A DNA stretch of 40,413 nt from DATACN01 sp038215095 (GTDB lineage: Bacteria; Actinomycetota; Thermoleophilia; Solirubrobacterales; Thermoleophilaceae), in the NCBI GenBank assembly GCA_038215095.1, contig JBBQRG010000019.1, positions 1 to 40,413 on the forward strand, written 5' to 3'. The notes under the pieces were generated by a model that had not been told where the DNA came from, did no database searches, and saw only the letters and a list, made by a program, of their open reading frames with translations. A program made the translations under genes and the position numbers. This document shows positions 15,570 through 26,429 of this stretch, one piece after another (within the stretch, counting starts at the first letter, position 1; each line of letters opens with the position of its first letter).

Positions 15570-15998
15570 ATGGCCGCGGTTGACGTCATCGATGCCTACG
15601 TGAGCGCGCTGCCGGGCGGAGGGCGCCGCCTGGCCCACGCCGAGTGGGGCATCACCGTGCCGGCCGAGTCGCTGGGCGGCTTCCCGCTCGACGTGGGCCT
15701 GCGGATCGCCGACGGCCTGCTGACCGCGAAGGCGCTGGCGCTGCCCGGTGCCGGCGACCTCGACCCCTGGATGCTGCTCTGGTGGAACCGCCAGACGCGG
15801 ATGGTGCGCTTCGGCTGCACCCAGTCGCAGGACATCTGGGTGCACGCGGACCTGCCGGTTGGCGGCGTGGACGAGCCGGGCGTGGACCGCCTGCTCGGCC
15901 TCGTGGCCGAGGCGGCGACGGCGGCGCGGGACTACGCGACGCGGGCGCGAGGCGAGGCGCCGGCGGCCGCGAGTGGCGGCTGGCTCCCGGAGACCTAG
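15570..15998 (+). CDS. YbjN-like (type III chaperone fold) small protein
   Basis: 142 residues and the only plus-strand gene in the first 32 kb. It shows an alpha-beta pattern with AEWGITVPAES, LDVGLRIADGLLTAKALAL, WMLLWWNRQTRMVRFGCTQSQDIWVHADLP, then a long helix (VDRLLGLVAEAATAARDYATRA). The central WVHADLP and terminal helix recall YbjN-domain proteins, whose fold resembles type III secretion chaperones. That match is from memory and tentative; the biochemical role is unknown. No signal peptide or membrane segment. Its stop overlaps the convergent GNAT stop (CTAG, 15995-15998). Confidence 0.75.
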   Translation: MAAVDVIDAYVSALPGGGRRLAHAEWGITVPAESLGGFPLDVGLRIADGLLTAKALALPGAGDLDPWMLLWWNRQTRMVRFGCTQSQDIWVHADLPVGGVDEPGVDRLLGLVAEAATAARDYATRARGEAPAAASGGWLPET

Positions 15999-16471
15999 AG
16001 GTTCTTGACCCAGCGGGCGATGCGGGCGTCGTGCTCGTAGCCGGTCGCCGCCCAGAGCCCGGCGGCGGCCTCGTCCGCGGCGCCCATCAGCACGGTGACG
16101 CGCCCGGCGCCGCGCTCGGCCAGCCGCCGTTCGCCCTCGCGCACGAGCGCGGTCGCGGTGCCGCGGCGCCGCTCGCCCGGCTCGACGGCGAGCCTGTACA
16201 TGTTTCCGCGCCACCCGTCCCAGGCGGCGATCAAGGCACCCACCAGGCGCCCGTCGCGCTCGGCGACGAGCAAGGAGTCGCCATCCCTGCCCAGCAGCCG
16301 CTCAATGGCGCTCTCGTCATCGGGCGTGACGGCATGTGGGCTGCGCGCCTGTGCCCACAGGGCGAGCACCGAAGCCGCGTCAGCGGCCCGGGCGGAGCGC
16401 ACCGGCGGAGCCGACACCGGGCGCCCGCATTGCGCGCACGCCTCGTCGGACTCGAGCACGGCCGGGAACAC
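15995..16471 (-). CDS. GNAT N-acetyltransferase with N-terminal zinc ribbon (start unclear)
   Basis: As drawn (GTG start) 158 residues. The GNAT domain covers about 25-155: RSARAADAASVLALW, LLVAERDGRLVGALIAAWDG, MYRLAVEPGERRRGTATALV (acetyl-CoA loop R/Q-x-x-G-x-G/A form) and GLWAATGYEHD. Upstream in the same frame are ECPACGH and then, after the GTG, ACAQCGRP, together a four-Cys zinc ribbon. The complete ribbon therefore needs translation to start ahead of the GTG. There is no ATG, GTG or TTG between the in-frame TAG ending the TPR gene (16526-16528) and this GTG; an ATC at 16517-16519 is the only near-cognate codon. The acceptor substrate is unknown. Confidence 0.8.
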   Translation of the reverse strand: MFPAVLESDEACAQCGRPVSAPPVRSARAADAASVLALWAQARSPHAVTPDDESAIERLLGRDGDSLLVAERDGRLVGALIAAWDGWRGNMYRLAVEPGERRRGTATALVREGERRLAERGAGRVTVLMGAADEAAAGLWAATGYEHDARIARWVKNL

Positions 16472-16525
16472 GTGCCCGCAGGCCGGGCACTCGAAGTCGA
16501 CGCGCTCGCAGACCTCGATGGTGGT

Positions 16526-16885
16526 CTAGGCCGCCCGCAGCCGCTCGAGCACGGCGCGGTAGTCGGCGCGGTCGGGCCGCATGTTCGCCGCGAGTGCGGC
16601 ATGGCGCCGCGCGAGGCGGCGGCGGCCGATGTTCTCGAAGGCGCGGCCCAGGCAGAAGTGGGCGTAGTCGTTGACCGGGTACTGCTCCACGACGGCCGCG
16701 AACTCCACCGCGGCCTCCTCGAAGCGCGACGAGCGGAAGTAGGCGCGCCCGAGCGCCTCGCGGACCGACGACTTGTCGGGCTCCAGGTCGCGCGCGCGCT
16801 CGAGCGGGATGGTGGCGGCCATGAAGTCGCCTCGCTCGAGCAGGTCGCTGCCCTTCTTGAAGAGGTCGTAAGCGCTATCGCTCAT
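16526..16885 (-). CDS. Tetratricopeptide repeat protein
   Basis: 119 residues, start ATG 16883-16885 overlapping the end of coaBC by 11 bases. About three TPR units: AYDLFKKGSDLLERGDFMAATIPLERARDLEPD, then SVREALGRAYFRSSRFEEAAVEFAAVVEQYP, then DYAHFCLGRAFENIGRRRLARRHAALAANMRPD (written here as separate repeats). TPR arrays mediate protein-protein contact. Such a short cytosolic TPR protein next to coaBC is common in this lineage (my recollection). Partner unknown; the following GNAT gene is in the same frame beyond the TAG. Confidence 0.85.
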   Translation of the reverse strand: MSDSAYDLFKKGSDLLERGDFMAATIPLERARDLEPDKSSVREALGRAYFRSSRFEEAAVEFAAVVEQYPVNDYAHFCLGRAFENIGRRRLARRHAALAANMRPDRADYRAVLERLRAA

Positions 16886-18155
16886 CGCTCGCCTCAACGG
16901 TACCGCGCGCCCGCAACGCCTCTACCTCGTCGAGGATGGCCGCGGCCACCGCGCTCTTGGGGCCGCGCTCCACGGCGCGCTCGCCCGCCGCGGTGAGGAT
17001 CGTGACCTCGTTGTGGTCGGAGTCGAAGCCGATGTCCGAGCGCGAGATGTCGTTCACCACCACGGCGTCGAGCTGCTTGCGCTCGAGCTTGGCCCTGCCC
17101 CGCTCCACCCCGCCCTCGCCGTGCTCTGCGGCGAAGCCCACCAGCGTCTGGCCCGGCCCGCGCGCCAGCGACAGCTCGCTGAGCACGTCGGCCGTGGGCT
17201 CCAGCTCGAGCGCCAGCTCGTCGCGGCCGGACTTCGAGATCTTGGACCCCTCGGCCTCGCGCGGGCGGAAATCGGCCACCGCCGCTGCCATCAGCAGGAG
17301 GTCGCTGCCCGGGAAGGCCTCGAGCGCGGCGTCGTGCAGCTCGGCCGCGGTCTCCACATCCACCACGTGCACCCCGGCGGGCTTCTCCAGCGACACGTTC
17401 GCGGCCACCAGGGTCACGTCCGCGCCGCGCCGCGCGGCCTCCTTGGCGAGCGCCACGCCCATCCGGCCGGAGGAGCGGTTGCCCACGTAGCGCACTGAGT
17501 CGATCGCCTCGCGGGTTCCGCCGGCGGTGACCAGCACCCTCAGCCCGTCCAGCGAGCGCGGCGCGTAGCCGGCGCCCGGCGCGTCGGCAAGGGCGCCCTC
17601 GATCACGGCGAGGATGTCGGCCGGGTCGGCCAACCGGCCCACCCCCCACTCGCCCTTGGAGGCGAGGCGGCCGCTGCCGGACGGCACCACGAGCGCGCCG
17701 CGGAGCCGCAGCGTGTCGAGGTTCGCCTGCGTGGCCGCGTGCTCGTACATGTGGTTGTTCATCGAGGGCGCGAGCACCAGCGGCCCCGTGTGGGCCAGCG
17801 CGGCGCTGGCGAGCAGGTTGTCCGCCAGGCCCCCGGCCAGCTTCGCCAGCGAGTTGGCCGAGGCCGGGGCCACGCACAGCAGGTCGCAGCGGCGCGCCAG
17901 CTCGAGGTGCGAGATCGGGTCGTGCTCGGGCGCGGGGTCGCCCGGGAAGGCGCCGCGGGCGGGATCGCGCTCGAACTCGTCGACCAGGACGGGCGCGCCG
18001 GTGACGCCCTCGAAGGTCGCCTTGCCCACGAATCGCAGGCTGGCGGGCGTCTGGATCACGCGCACGGAATGGCCGGCGCCGGTGGCGAGCCGCACGAGCT
18101 CGACCGCCTTATAGGCGGCGATCCCCCCGGAAACACCCAACAAGAGACGCGCCAC
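16875..18155 (-). CDS. coaBC: Bifunctional phosphopantothenoylcysteine decarboxylase / phosphopantothenate-cysteine ligase
   Basis: 426 residues, GTG start. The N-terminal CoaC flavoprotein (about 1-190) has GVSGGIAAYKAVELVR, the PASANSLAKLAGGLADNLL FMN/substrate loop, and APSMNNHMYEH (PXMNXXMW-like active site). The C-terminal CoaB (about 205-415) has VLVTAGGTREAIDSVRYVGNRSSGRMG, AAAVADFRP and the K-x-K-K-like KSGRDELALELEPT region. It performs two steps of coenzyme A synthesis. Position after rpoZ is the usual actinobacterial order. A GGTAG-ATG-CTACC inverted repeat lies four bases before the start. Confidence 0.95.
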   Translation of the reverse strand: MARLLLGVSGGIAAYKAVELVRLATGAGHSVRVIQTPASLRFVGKATFEGVTGAPVLVDEFERDPARGAFPGDPAPEHDPISHLELARRCDLLCVAPASANSLAKLAGGLADNLLASAALAHTGPLVLAPSMNNHMYEHAATQANLDTLRLRGALVVPSGSGRLASKGEWGVGRLADPADILAVIEGALADAPGAGYAPRSLDGLRVLVTAGGTREAIDSVRYVGNRSSGRMGVALAKEAARRGADVTLVAANVSLEKPAGVHVVDVETAAELHDAALEAFPGSDLLLMAAAVADFRPREAEGSKISKSGRDELALELEPTADVLSELSLARGPGQTLVGFAAEHGEGGVERGRAKLERKQLDAVVVNDISRSDIGFDSDHNEVTILTAAGERAVERGPKSAVAAAILDEVEALRARGTVEASDER

Positions 18156-18159
18156 GACA

Positions 18160-18172
18160 GGTAGATGCTACC
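18160..18172. repeat. Inverted repeat GGTAG/CTACC upstream of coaBC
   Basis: Arms GGTAG (18160-18164) and CTACC (18168-18172) with a three-base spacer, directly ahead of the coaBC start. The same pentamer pair recurs at the rpoZ stop. Confidence 0.4.
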
Positions 18173-18265
18173 CCGTGGAGGGCGGCGCCTGGCAAGGAAG
18201 AAGGAGCGACGCGTGCGCGAGCACGCGAGCGACTGATGACGCCGCCAGGAGCCGATCCTGCGCGG

Positions 18266-18277
18266 GGTAGCGCTACC
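18266..18277. repeat. Perfect 12-bp palindrome at the rpoZ stop codon
   Basis: GGTAGCGCTACC at 18266-18277 overlaps the rpoZ TAG. It shares the GGTAG/CTACC arms with the repeat in front of coaBC about 100 bases away, at the other end of the 117-base rpoZ-coaBC gap. It may be an mRNA hairpin or a protein site; no T-tract follows. Confidence 0.4.
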
Positions 18278-18503
18278 TGTAGCGGTACTTGATCTTGCCG
18301 GCAGCTACCTCTTCAAGAGCGATCTTGAGGTAGTTCTTCGAGCCGGTCTCGACCATGGGCGGCGGGTACTCGTCGAAAGTGCCCTCGCCGAGGTTGTGGT
18401 AGTACGAGTTGATCTGCCGAGCGCGCTTGGCGGCGACGAGTACGCACGCGTAGTGCGAGTCGACCTGCTCGAGCAGCTTGTCCAGGCGGGGCTTGACCAT
18501 CAT
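18273..18503 (-). CDS. rpoZ: RNA polymerase omega subunit
   Basis: 76 residues, typical short omega. It reads MVKPRLDKLLEQVDSHYACVLVAAKRARQINSYY with the omega signature (Y-x-x-V-x-x-A-K-R-A-R-Q-I), then GSKNYLKIALEEVAAGKIKY. Omega stabilises the beta' subunit and core enzyme assembly. Tandem ATGs at 18501-18503 and 18498-18500; the second gives the usual MVKPR start. There is no Shine-Dalgarno; the first ATG is six bases after the gmk stop, so coupling is likely. Confidence 0.93.
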   Translation of the reverse strand: MMVKPRLDKLLEQVDSHYACVLVAAKRARQINSYYHNLGEGTFDEYPPPMVETGSKNYLKIALEEVAAGKIKYRYR

Positions 18504-18509
18504 CAGGAG

Positions 18510-19052
18510 CTACATGGTAGCGGCAAGCTCGACGAGCTCATCGAGCGCGCGCTCCAGGTCGTCGTTCACGACCACCTTCGAGAACTCCTCCTGGGCCGCC
18601 AGCTCGCGCGGCGCGACGTCCAAGCGGTCGCGGATCTGCTCGGGGGTGTCGGACCCCCTCGAGCGCAGCCGCTCCTCGAGCGCCTCGAGGCTGGGCGGCG
18701 CGATGAACACCTGCCGCGCCTCGGGGAGCGTCTCCCTGATCTGGCGCGCGCCCTGGAGGTCGATCTCGAGCACGATCCCGCTGGCGGGCCGCTCCAGCTC
18801 GGAGCGCAGCGTGCCGTAGCGGTTGCCGGCGTAGACGGCGTGCTCCACGAATTCGCCGCGCTCGACCCGGTCGTGGAACTCCTCGGACGTGAGGAAGTGG
18901 TAGTCGCGCCCGTCCACCTCGCCGGGCCGCGGCGGCCGCGTGGTGGCGGACACCGACAGCTCCAGGCCGGGGACGCGCTCGAGCAGGCCCTTGATCAGCG
19001 TCCCCTTGCCGACGCCGGACGGTCCCGTGATTACGAGGGGCGGAGTGTCTAT
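18510..19052 (-). CDS. gmk: Guanylate kinase, only an ATA available as start
   Basis: 180 residues if started at ATA. It phosphorylates GMP to GDP. The P-loop GPSGVGKGT comes right at the front, followed by VSATTRPPRPGEVDGRDYHFLT (GMP-binding region), EFVEHAVYAGNRYGT, IVLEIDLQGARQI and FIAPPS. The first in-frame ATG/GTG/TTG is the GTG in SVSATTR (18953), which would delete the P-loop and is not credible. Between the mihF stop and the P-loop the only candidate is ATA at 19050-19052, overlapping the mihF TAG as ATAG; further upstream the frame shows no canonical start in the stretch I checked. Function certain, start codon anomalous. Confidence 0.87.
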   Translation of the reverse strand: MDTPPLVITGPSGVGKGTLIKGLLERVPGLELSVSATTRPPRPGEVDGRDYHFLTSEEFHDRVERGEFVEHAVYAGNRYGTLRSELERPASGIVLEIDLQGARQIRETLPEARQVFIAPPSLEALEERLRSRGSDTPEQIRDRLDVAPRELAAQEEFSKVVVNDDLERALDELVELAATM

Positions 19053-19399
19053 CGCCGCAGGTACGAGACCAGCTCGTTGCGCTGGCGCTCGGAGAGGCCG
19101 CCGATCGTCTTGCTCGGCGAGATTCGGCAGTGCGTGAGGATGCGGTTCACCTTCACCCGGCCGTACTTCGGGACCGCCAGCAGGAGGTCGAAGACCTTGG
19201 CCGTTTGCAGGTAATCCGGCGGATCGAGCAGCAGCCCGTGGATCTTCGTGCGGCCCGCCTTCAGGTCCCGCTTGAGCCGCGCGCGCCGCGTGCGGATCTC
19301 ATTCGCCCGCTTGAGCGCCTCCATCCGCTGGGTCAGCGACCGCTCGGGGGCAAGGCCCGCGTGCTGCTTGGTCGCGGGCGGATTGGGAGCGGCCGGCAT
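19049..19399 (-). CDS. mihF: Actinobacterial integration host factor MihF
   Basis: 116 residues from the ATG at 19397-19399. It is basic and helical with the mIHF signature: MEALKRANEIRTRRARLKRDLKAG, then LLAVPKYGRVKVNRILTHCRIS, then IGGLSERQRNELVSYL. mIHF is a DNA-binding, nucleoid-associated protein unrelated to HU; the helix-two-turn-helix GRVKVNRIL contacts DNA (family knowledge). Its place immediately upstream of gmk-rpoZ-coaBC is diagnostic for Actinobacteria. A TATCGT (19408-19413) ends eight bases before the ATG, suggesting a near-leaderless start. A GTG 14 codons upstream is a possible but weaker start. Confidence 0.9.
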   Translation of the reverse strand: MPAAPNPPATKQHAGLAPERSLTQRMEALKRANEIRTRRARLKRDLKAGRTKIHGLLLDPPDYLQTAKVFDLLLAVPKYGRVKVNRILTHCRISPSKTIGGLSERQRNELVSYLRR

Positions 19400-19482
19400 G
19401 GGCGGCGACGATACACAAGATCGACCTCCCATCGACCCCACAAACGCAAAAAATCCGCGAATTCATCTAGACCTCGACCTGA

Positions 19483-19510
19483 GCTTGAGCCGGGTTCCGG
19501 TTGCTTGAGC
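19483..19510. repeat. Direct repeat GCTTGAGC in the pyrD-mihF gap
   Basis: GCTTGAGC occurs at 19483-19490 and 19503-19510, start to start 20 bp, about two helical turns. The 178-base gap 19400-19577 holds no gene. It is clearly more AT-rich than its surroundings, with a T6 run, and probably contains the mihF promoter region; no confident -35/-10 pair was found apart from TATCGT near the start. Confidence 0.4.
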
Positions 19511-19577
19511 GTTTTACGTTGCTTTGCAGGCTTTTTCTATGCGTCTCTTGTAAAGCCGCCCCAGAAGTTCCCGCACG

Positions 19578-20477
19578 TTACGGGAAAACGGGCAGCGCTC
19601 TTCCCCGATTTGGGGCAAGCTCACGCAAAGCCTGCAGCTCGGCGCCGATCCGGCGGCCCGCGGCCGGGTCACGGAAGCTCTCGGTGCCCACCGCGACGCA
19701 GTGCGCGCCGACCGCCAGGAAGTCGGCCGCGTGGCGCCCGGAGGAGATGCCGCCCATGCCGATCACGGGTATCGCGACCCGCTTCGAGACGGCTTGGACC
19801 TGCTCAAGGGCGATCGCCCGGACCGCCGGGCCGGAGACCCCGCCGCTGCCACCGCCGAGCCAGGGGCGGCGCGTGGCGGGATCGAGCGCCATGCCTTTCA
19901 GGGTGTTGATCAGCGACACCGCGTCGGCTCCGGCGTCCTCCGCGGCTGACGCGACGGCGGCGGGATCGGTGGCGTTGGGGGTCAGCTTCACCACCAGCGG
20001 CTTCTCGCAGAGCGGGCGCAGCCGCTCGACCGCGCGGGCGGTCTCGGACGGGTCCGCGCCCATGATCAGCCCGGTCTCGACGTTCGGGCACGACACGTTC
20101 AGCTCGATCATCGCCACCTCGTCGCGCGGCCCAACGCGCTCCACCAGCGTCGCCAGCTCGTCGCGGCTGAAGCCCATCACCGAGACCACCAGCGGCACGG
20201 GCAGCTCGGCCAGCTGCGGGAGGTCCGTCTGGAGGAAGCCCTCGAGCCCCTTGTTCGGCAGCCCGATCGAGTTGATCAGCCCGGCGGGCGTCTCCCAGAG
20301 CCGCGGCGGCGGATTCCCCTCCCGAGGCTCAAGAGTGATCGTCTTCGAGACGAAGGCATCGAATGGGAACCGCTCGAGCAGCGCATCCCCAAACGCCCGC
20401 CGCGCAGCGATGGTATCGAACGTCCCGGAGCCGTTGAGCACCGGACCGGCGAGCTCGATTCCACACAGGTTCGTCAC
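19578..20477 (-). CDS. pyrD: Dihydroorotate dehydrogenase, class 1B catalytic subunit
   Basis: 299 residues from the GTG at 20475-20477, which overlaps the pyrK stop as GTGA. FMN-dependent TIM barrel; the active-site Cys is C130 in NVSCPNVETG, the class 1 base. FMN contacts are seen in VVKLTPNATD, GVSGPAVRAIAL and GMGGISSG. VSVMGFSRDE and the short N-terminus fit PyrDB. It oxidises dihydroorotate to orotate, passing electrons through PyrK to NAD. Usual actinobacterial PyrD is the membrane-linked class 2; this 1B form fits the preceding pyrK. A much longer upstream reading lies in pyrK and was rejected. Confidence 0.93.
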   Translation of the reverse strand: MTNLCGIELAGPVLNGSGTFDTIAARRAFGDALLERFPFDAFVSKTITLEPREGNPPPRLWETPAGLINSIGLPNKGLEGFLQTDLPQLAELPVPLVVSVMGFSRDELATLVERVGPRDEVAMIELNVSCPNVETGLIMGADPSETARAVERLRPLCEKPLVVKLTPNATDPAAVASAAEDAGADAVSLINTLKGMALDPATRRPWLGGGSGGVSGPAVRAIALEQVQAVSKRVAIPVIGMGGISSGRHAADFLAVGAHCVAVGTESFRDPAAGRRIGAELQALRELAPNRGRALPVFP

Positions 20478-21330
20478 GCGTCCAGCGCAGTCTCGAGCTG
20501 ATCCGCGTCCAGCACCGGCCCATCCAGGCACAACCGCACGTAGCCGGACCTGGTCGGCACCACGCACCCAAAGCACGCCCCGAACCCACACGCCATCCCC
20601 GACTCCATCGCCAGCTGGGCCGGGCAACGATGGGAGGTGCAGAGCAGGCGCACGGCCTCGAGCATCGGGGGCGGGCCGCAGGCGAACACAGTGGCCTGCC
20701 CTCCAACGTCCTCGATCCGCTCGCGCAGCAGCTCGGTGACGAGCGCGTGGCGGCCGGCGGAGCCGTCGTCGGTGGCCACCTCCACCGCCCCCCGGAACAG
20801 GCCGGCGGCCTCGGCGAACTCGGCGGAGCGAAAGCCCAGCAGGGCCTGCGGCCCCACCTCGCCGGGCGCGCCCGGCCCGGCCGCGCCGATCAGCTCGTCC
20901 TGGAGGCAGAGGACCGGCGCGATGCCGATGCCGCCGCCCACGAGCAGCGGCGGGCAGCTCTCGGCGGCCGGCCGGAAGCCGCTCCCGAGCGGCCCCACGA
21001 GCGCCAGCCCCTCCCCCGGCTCGAGCCGCGCCAGGCGCTCGGTGCCGGGTCCGATCGCCTCCAGCAGGAACGACAGCTCGACCCCGTCCGGAGTGGGCTG
21101 CGCCCGCGCGTATGAGAAGGCGCGCGGCAGGTAGGGGCGCTCGTCGCCTCCCCCACCCCAGCCCTCGGCGGCTGCCAGCATGTAGAACTGCCCCGGCTGT
21201 GGATCGGCGGGACCGTCCGGGTCGAGCGCGGTGATCAGGCTGTAGGCGCCGATCCGCTCGTTCGCGGTGACCGGCGCGACGCGGCGCTCCGGCGGCGCGA
21301 GCGTCCGCGGCTGCGCCGAGGCCTCCGCGG

Positions 21331-21334
<4 letters not shown>
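20474..21334 (-). CDS. pyrK: Dihydroorotate dehydrogenase electron transfer subunit
   Basis: 286 residues, GTG overlapping the carB stop (GTGA). Ferredoxin-reductase-like FAD domain (LPRAFSYARA, the RxYS-type FAD motif), then an NAD-binding half (LLVGGGIGIAPVLCLQDEL, VFACGPPPMLEAV). Four C-terminal Cys at about 249, 254, 257 and 269 (MACGFGACFGC ... RLCLDGP) ligate a [2Fe-2S] cluster. It forms a heterotetramer with PyrDB and delivers electrons to NAD. The reading in front of the chosen GTG is antisense-like shadow of carB. Confidence 0.93.
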
Positions 21335-24421
<3,087 letters not shown>

Positions 24422-24429
<8 letters not shown>

Positions 24430-24679
24430 CGGCGGCCTCCGTGCCGAGCACGTGGACCTGGCCCTCCGCGAAGGCCTCCGCGCGGTCTGCGTAGTAGCGC
24501 CGCATGCCGTCGTAGCCCTCGTAGCGGCCGCCCTCCAAGCCGCCGATGACGGCCGGGGTCCAGACAATCTCGGGATCCAGGATCTGCTCCAGCGCCGCGA
24601 GCATTGCGTCCGGACCCCGGTTGTGCGTCTCGAACAGGTTCCGCACCCGCTCCTCGTTGCGCGTCCCGACCTCGTTCAG
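24422..24679 (-). pseudogene. SnoaL-like (NTF2-fold) gene, truncated, CTG start
   Basis: The peptide EERVRNLFETHNRGPDAMLAALEQILDPEIVW (residues about 9-40) and YEGYDGMRRYYADRAEAF are typical of the first half of SnoaL-like NTF2-fold proteins, which are usually 120-140 residues. The reading stops after about 85 residues, so the last beta strands are missing. No ATG/GTG/TTG precedes the conserved helix closely; a CTG overlaps the preceding GNAT stop as CTGA (24676-24679), and a GTG inside the first helix (24646) is the first canonical start. It is probably a decaying fragment, but a short functional protein cannot be excluded. It overlaps the carB start. Confidence 0.6.
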
Positions 24680-25287
24680 GACGACTCCAATCGCTGCTGC
24701 AGGTTCGCCTTGACCGCCGGCCACTCGTCGTCGATCACGCTGTAGTAGGCCGAGTCGCGCTGGCCGACGCCCCGGATGATCTTGTGCTTCCGGAAGATGC
24801 CCTCGAACTGCGCGGGCAGCGCGGCGAGCGCGCCGCGCGAGCGCTCGTTGCGGGCGTCGGTCTTGAACTCGACGCGGCGGCAGCCCAGGTCCTCGAAGGC
24901 GTGCGTGAGCATGAGCAGCTTGGCCTCGACGTTGGCTCCGCTGCGCCAGGCCGACGGCGTGAGCCAGGTCCAGCCGATCTCGACCTTCAGGTCGGGCTCG
25001 GAGAGCGACAGGTAGCGGCTGCTCCCGATCGCCCTGCCGCTGGCGACGTCGACCGTCGCGAAGGCACACTCGACCCCCGCCGCGGAGGCCTCGAGCGCCT
25101 CGGTCATCCATTCGTGGAAGCGCTCGCGGCTGACGGCGGCGTACTCGTCGATCCAGCGCCAGACGCGCTCGTCGGAGCCCGCCACGAAGAGGTCGGCCTC
25201 GTGCTCAGGCGCCAGCGGCTCCATCGCAACGCGCTCGCCCTCGAGCCGCCGCTCGAGACCCGGCCAGGTGGCCGCGGTCACGGTCAC
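24676..25287 (-). CDS. GNAT acetyltransferase, RimJ/RimL-like
   Basis: 203 residues; GTG overlaps the carA stop (GTGA). The pattern is that of Acetyltransf_3/RimJ-like enzymes: LEGERVAMEPLAPEHEADL, FATVDVASGRAIGSSRYLSL, VEIGWTWLTPSAWRSGANVEAKLLML and CRRVEFKTDARNERSRGALAAL. The C-terminal YYSVIDDEWP is also typical. It transfers acetyl from acetyl-CoA to an amine, often a protein N-terminus or small molecule; the target is unknown. It is inserted, with the SnoaL fragment, between carA and carB, where no acetyltransferase is needed for pyrimidine synthesis. Confidence 0.85.
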   Translation of the reverse strand: MTVTAATWPGLERRLEGERVAMEPLAPEHEADLFVAGSDERVWRWIDEYAAVSRERFHEWMTEALEASAAGVECAFATVDVASGRAIGSSRYLSLSEPDLKVEIGWTWLTPSAWRSGANVEAKLLMLTHAFEDLGCRRVEFKTDARNERSRGALAALPAQFEGIFRKHKIIRGVGQRDSAYYSVIDDEWPAVKANLQQRLESS

Positions 25288-26429
25288 GCGGGCACTCCGT
25301 CGAGGAAGCGGTCGAAGAGGTAGAGCGAGTCGTGCGGCCCGGGGCCGGCCTCCGGGTGGTACTGGACCGTGGACGCCGGCACGTCCTTGAGCACCAGGCC
25401 CTCGACCGTTCGGTCGTAGAGGTTGAGCTGCGACAGCTCGGCCGCGCCGAAGTCGGTGTCCCAGCGCACGGGCTCGTCGCCCTCGATCGTGCGCGCGCCA
25501 CCGGGGCCGAGCACCGCGAAGCCGTGGTTCTGCGACGTGATGTCGATGCGGCCGGTCTCGAGGTCCTTGACCGGGTGATTGGCGCCGCGATGGCCGAAGG
25601 GCAGCTTGAAGGTGTCGAGCCCCACCGCCCGGCAGAGCAGCTGGTGGCCCAGGCATATGCCCCAGACGGGCACCTTGCCGATCACCCCGCGCACGTTCTC
25701 GACCACGTAGTCGAGCGCGGCGGGGTCGCCGGGACCGTTCGCGAGGAAGACCGCGTCGGGGTCGCGGGCCAGCAGCTCGTCCGCTGTCGTGGTGCAGGGA
25801 TGCAGCTCCAGGCGCACGCCGCGCTCGCGCAGGTTGCGCACGCTCGAGTCCTTGATGCCCGTGTCGATGCCGACCACCAGCGGGCCCGGATTGTCGGGGT
25901 CGAGGATCACCGGCTGGGCGGGCGTGACCTCGCGGGCGAGGTCCTGGCCCTCCATCCGCGGCTCTGCCTCGATCCGCTCGCGGGCCTCGCTCTCCGGCAT
26001 GTCCGCCGGAAAGAGCCCGCCGCGCATCGCGCCCTTGTCGCGGATCTGGCGGACCAGGGCGCGCGTGTCCACGCCGCTCAGCGCCGGGACCCCGCAGTCG
26101 GCCAGCCAGGTGAGCCAGCCGTTCTCGGCGTGCGGGGCGTCCTCGCGGTCCACCCCCTCGCGCATGATCACCGCGCGGGCGTGCACCTTGTCGGACTCCA
26201 TGTTCGCCTGGGCGACTCCGTAGTTGCCGATCAGCGGGTAGGTGAACACGATCAGCTGGCCGCGGTAGCTCGGGTCGGTGACGGCCTCCTGGTAGCCCGA
26301 CATCGCGGTGTTGAAGACGACCTCGCCCGTTGCCGCGACCGGGGCGCCGACCGAGTCGCCGTCGAAGCGCGTGCCGTCCTCGAGCAGGAGATAGCTCTGC
26401 TCTCTGCCCTCTGCCCTCTGCTCTCTCAC
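25284..26429 (-). CDS. carA: Carbamoyl-phosphate synthase small chain (glutaminase)
   Basis: 381 residues, GTG overlapping the pyrC stop (GTGA). The CarA N-terminal domain starts at YLLLEDGTRFDG, with the GEVVFNTAMSGYQE signature. The class I glutamine amidotransferase domain has nucleophile C259 in WGICLGHQLL and the His/Glu pair H358/E360 in YHPEAGPGPHD. It supplies ammonia from glutamine to CarB. The first 12 codons are made of a purine-rich heptamer repeat encoding REQRAEGREQ, an N-terminal addition not shared by the family. A later start is unlikely because no alternative codon precedes the first strand. Confidence 0.94.
   Translation of the reverse strand: MREQRAEGREQSYLLLEDGTRFDGDSVGAPVAATGEVVFNTAMSGYQEAVTDPSYRGQLIVFTYPLIGNYGVAQANMESDKVHARAVIMREGVDREDAPHAENGWLTWLADCGVPALSGVDTRALVRQIRDKGAMRGGLFPADMPESEARERIEAEPRMEGQDLAREVTPAQPVILDPDNPGPLVVGIDTGIKDSSVRNLRERGVRLELHPCTTTADELLARDPDAVFLANGPGDPAALDYVVENVRGVIGKVPVWGICLGHQLLCRAVGLDTFKLPFGHRGANHPVKDLETGRIDITSQNHGFAVLGPGGARTIEGDEPVRWDTDFGAAELSQLNLYDRTVEGLVLKDVPASTVQYHPEAGPGPHDSLYLFDRFLDGVPA
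26395..26425 (-). repeat. Purine-rich heptamer repeat at the carA start
   Basis: Read on the minus strand, GAGAGCA, GAGGGCA, GAGGGCA, GAGAGCA occur head to tail, followed by GAGC, within the first codons of carA. The period of seven shifts frame each unit, so it is a DNA-level repeat and not a coding one. It could be slippage-prone or act as ribosome-attracting purine sequence. Confidence 0.65.
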
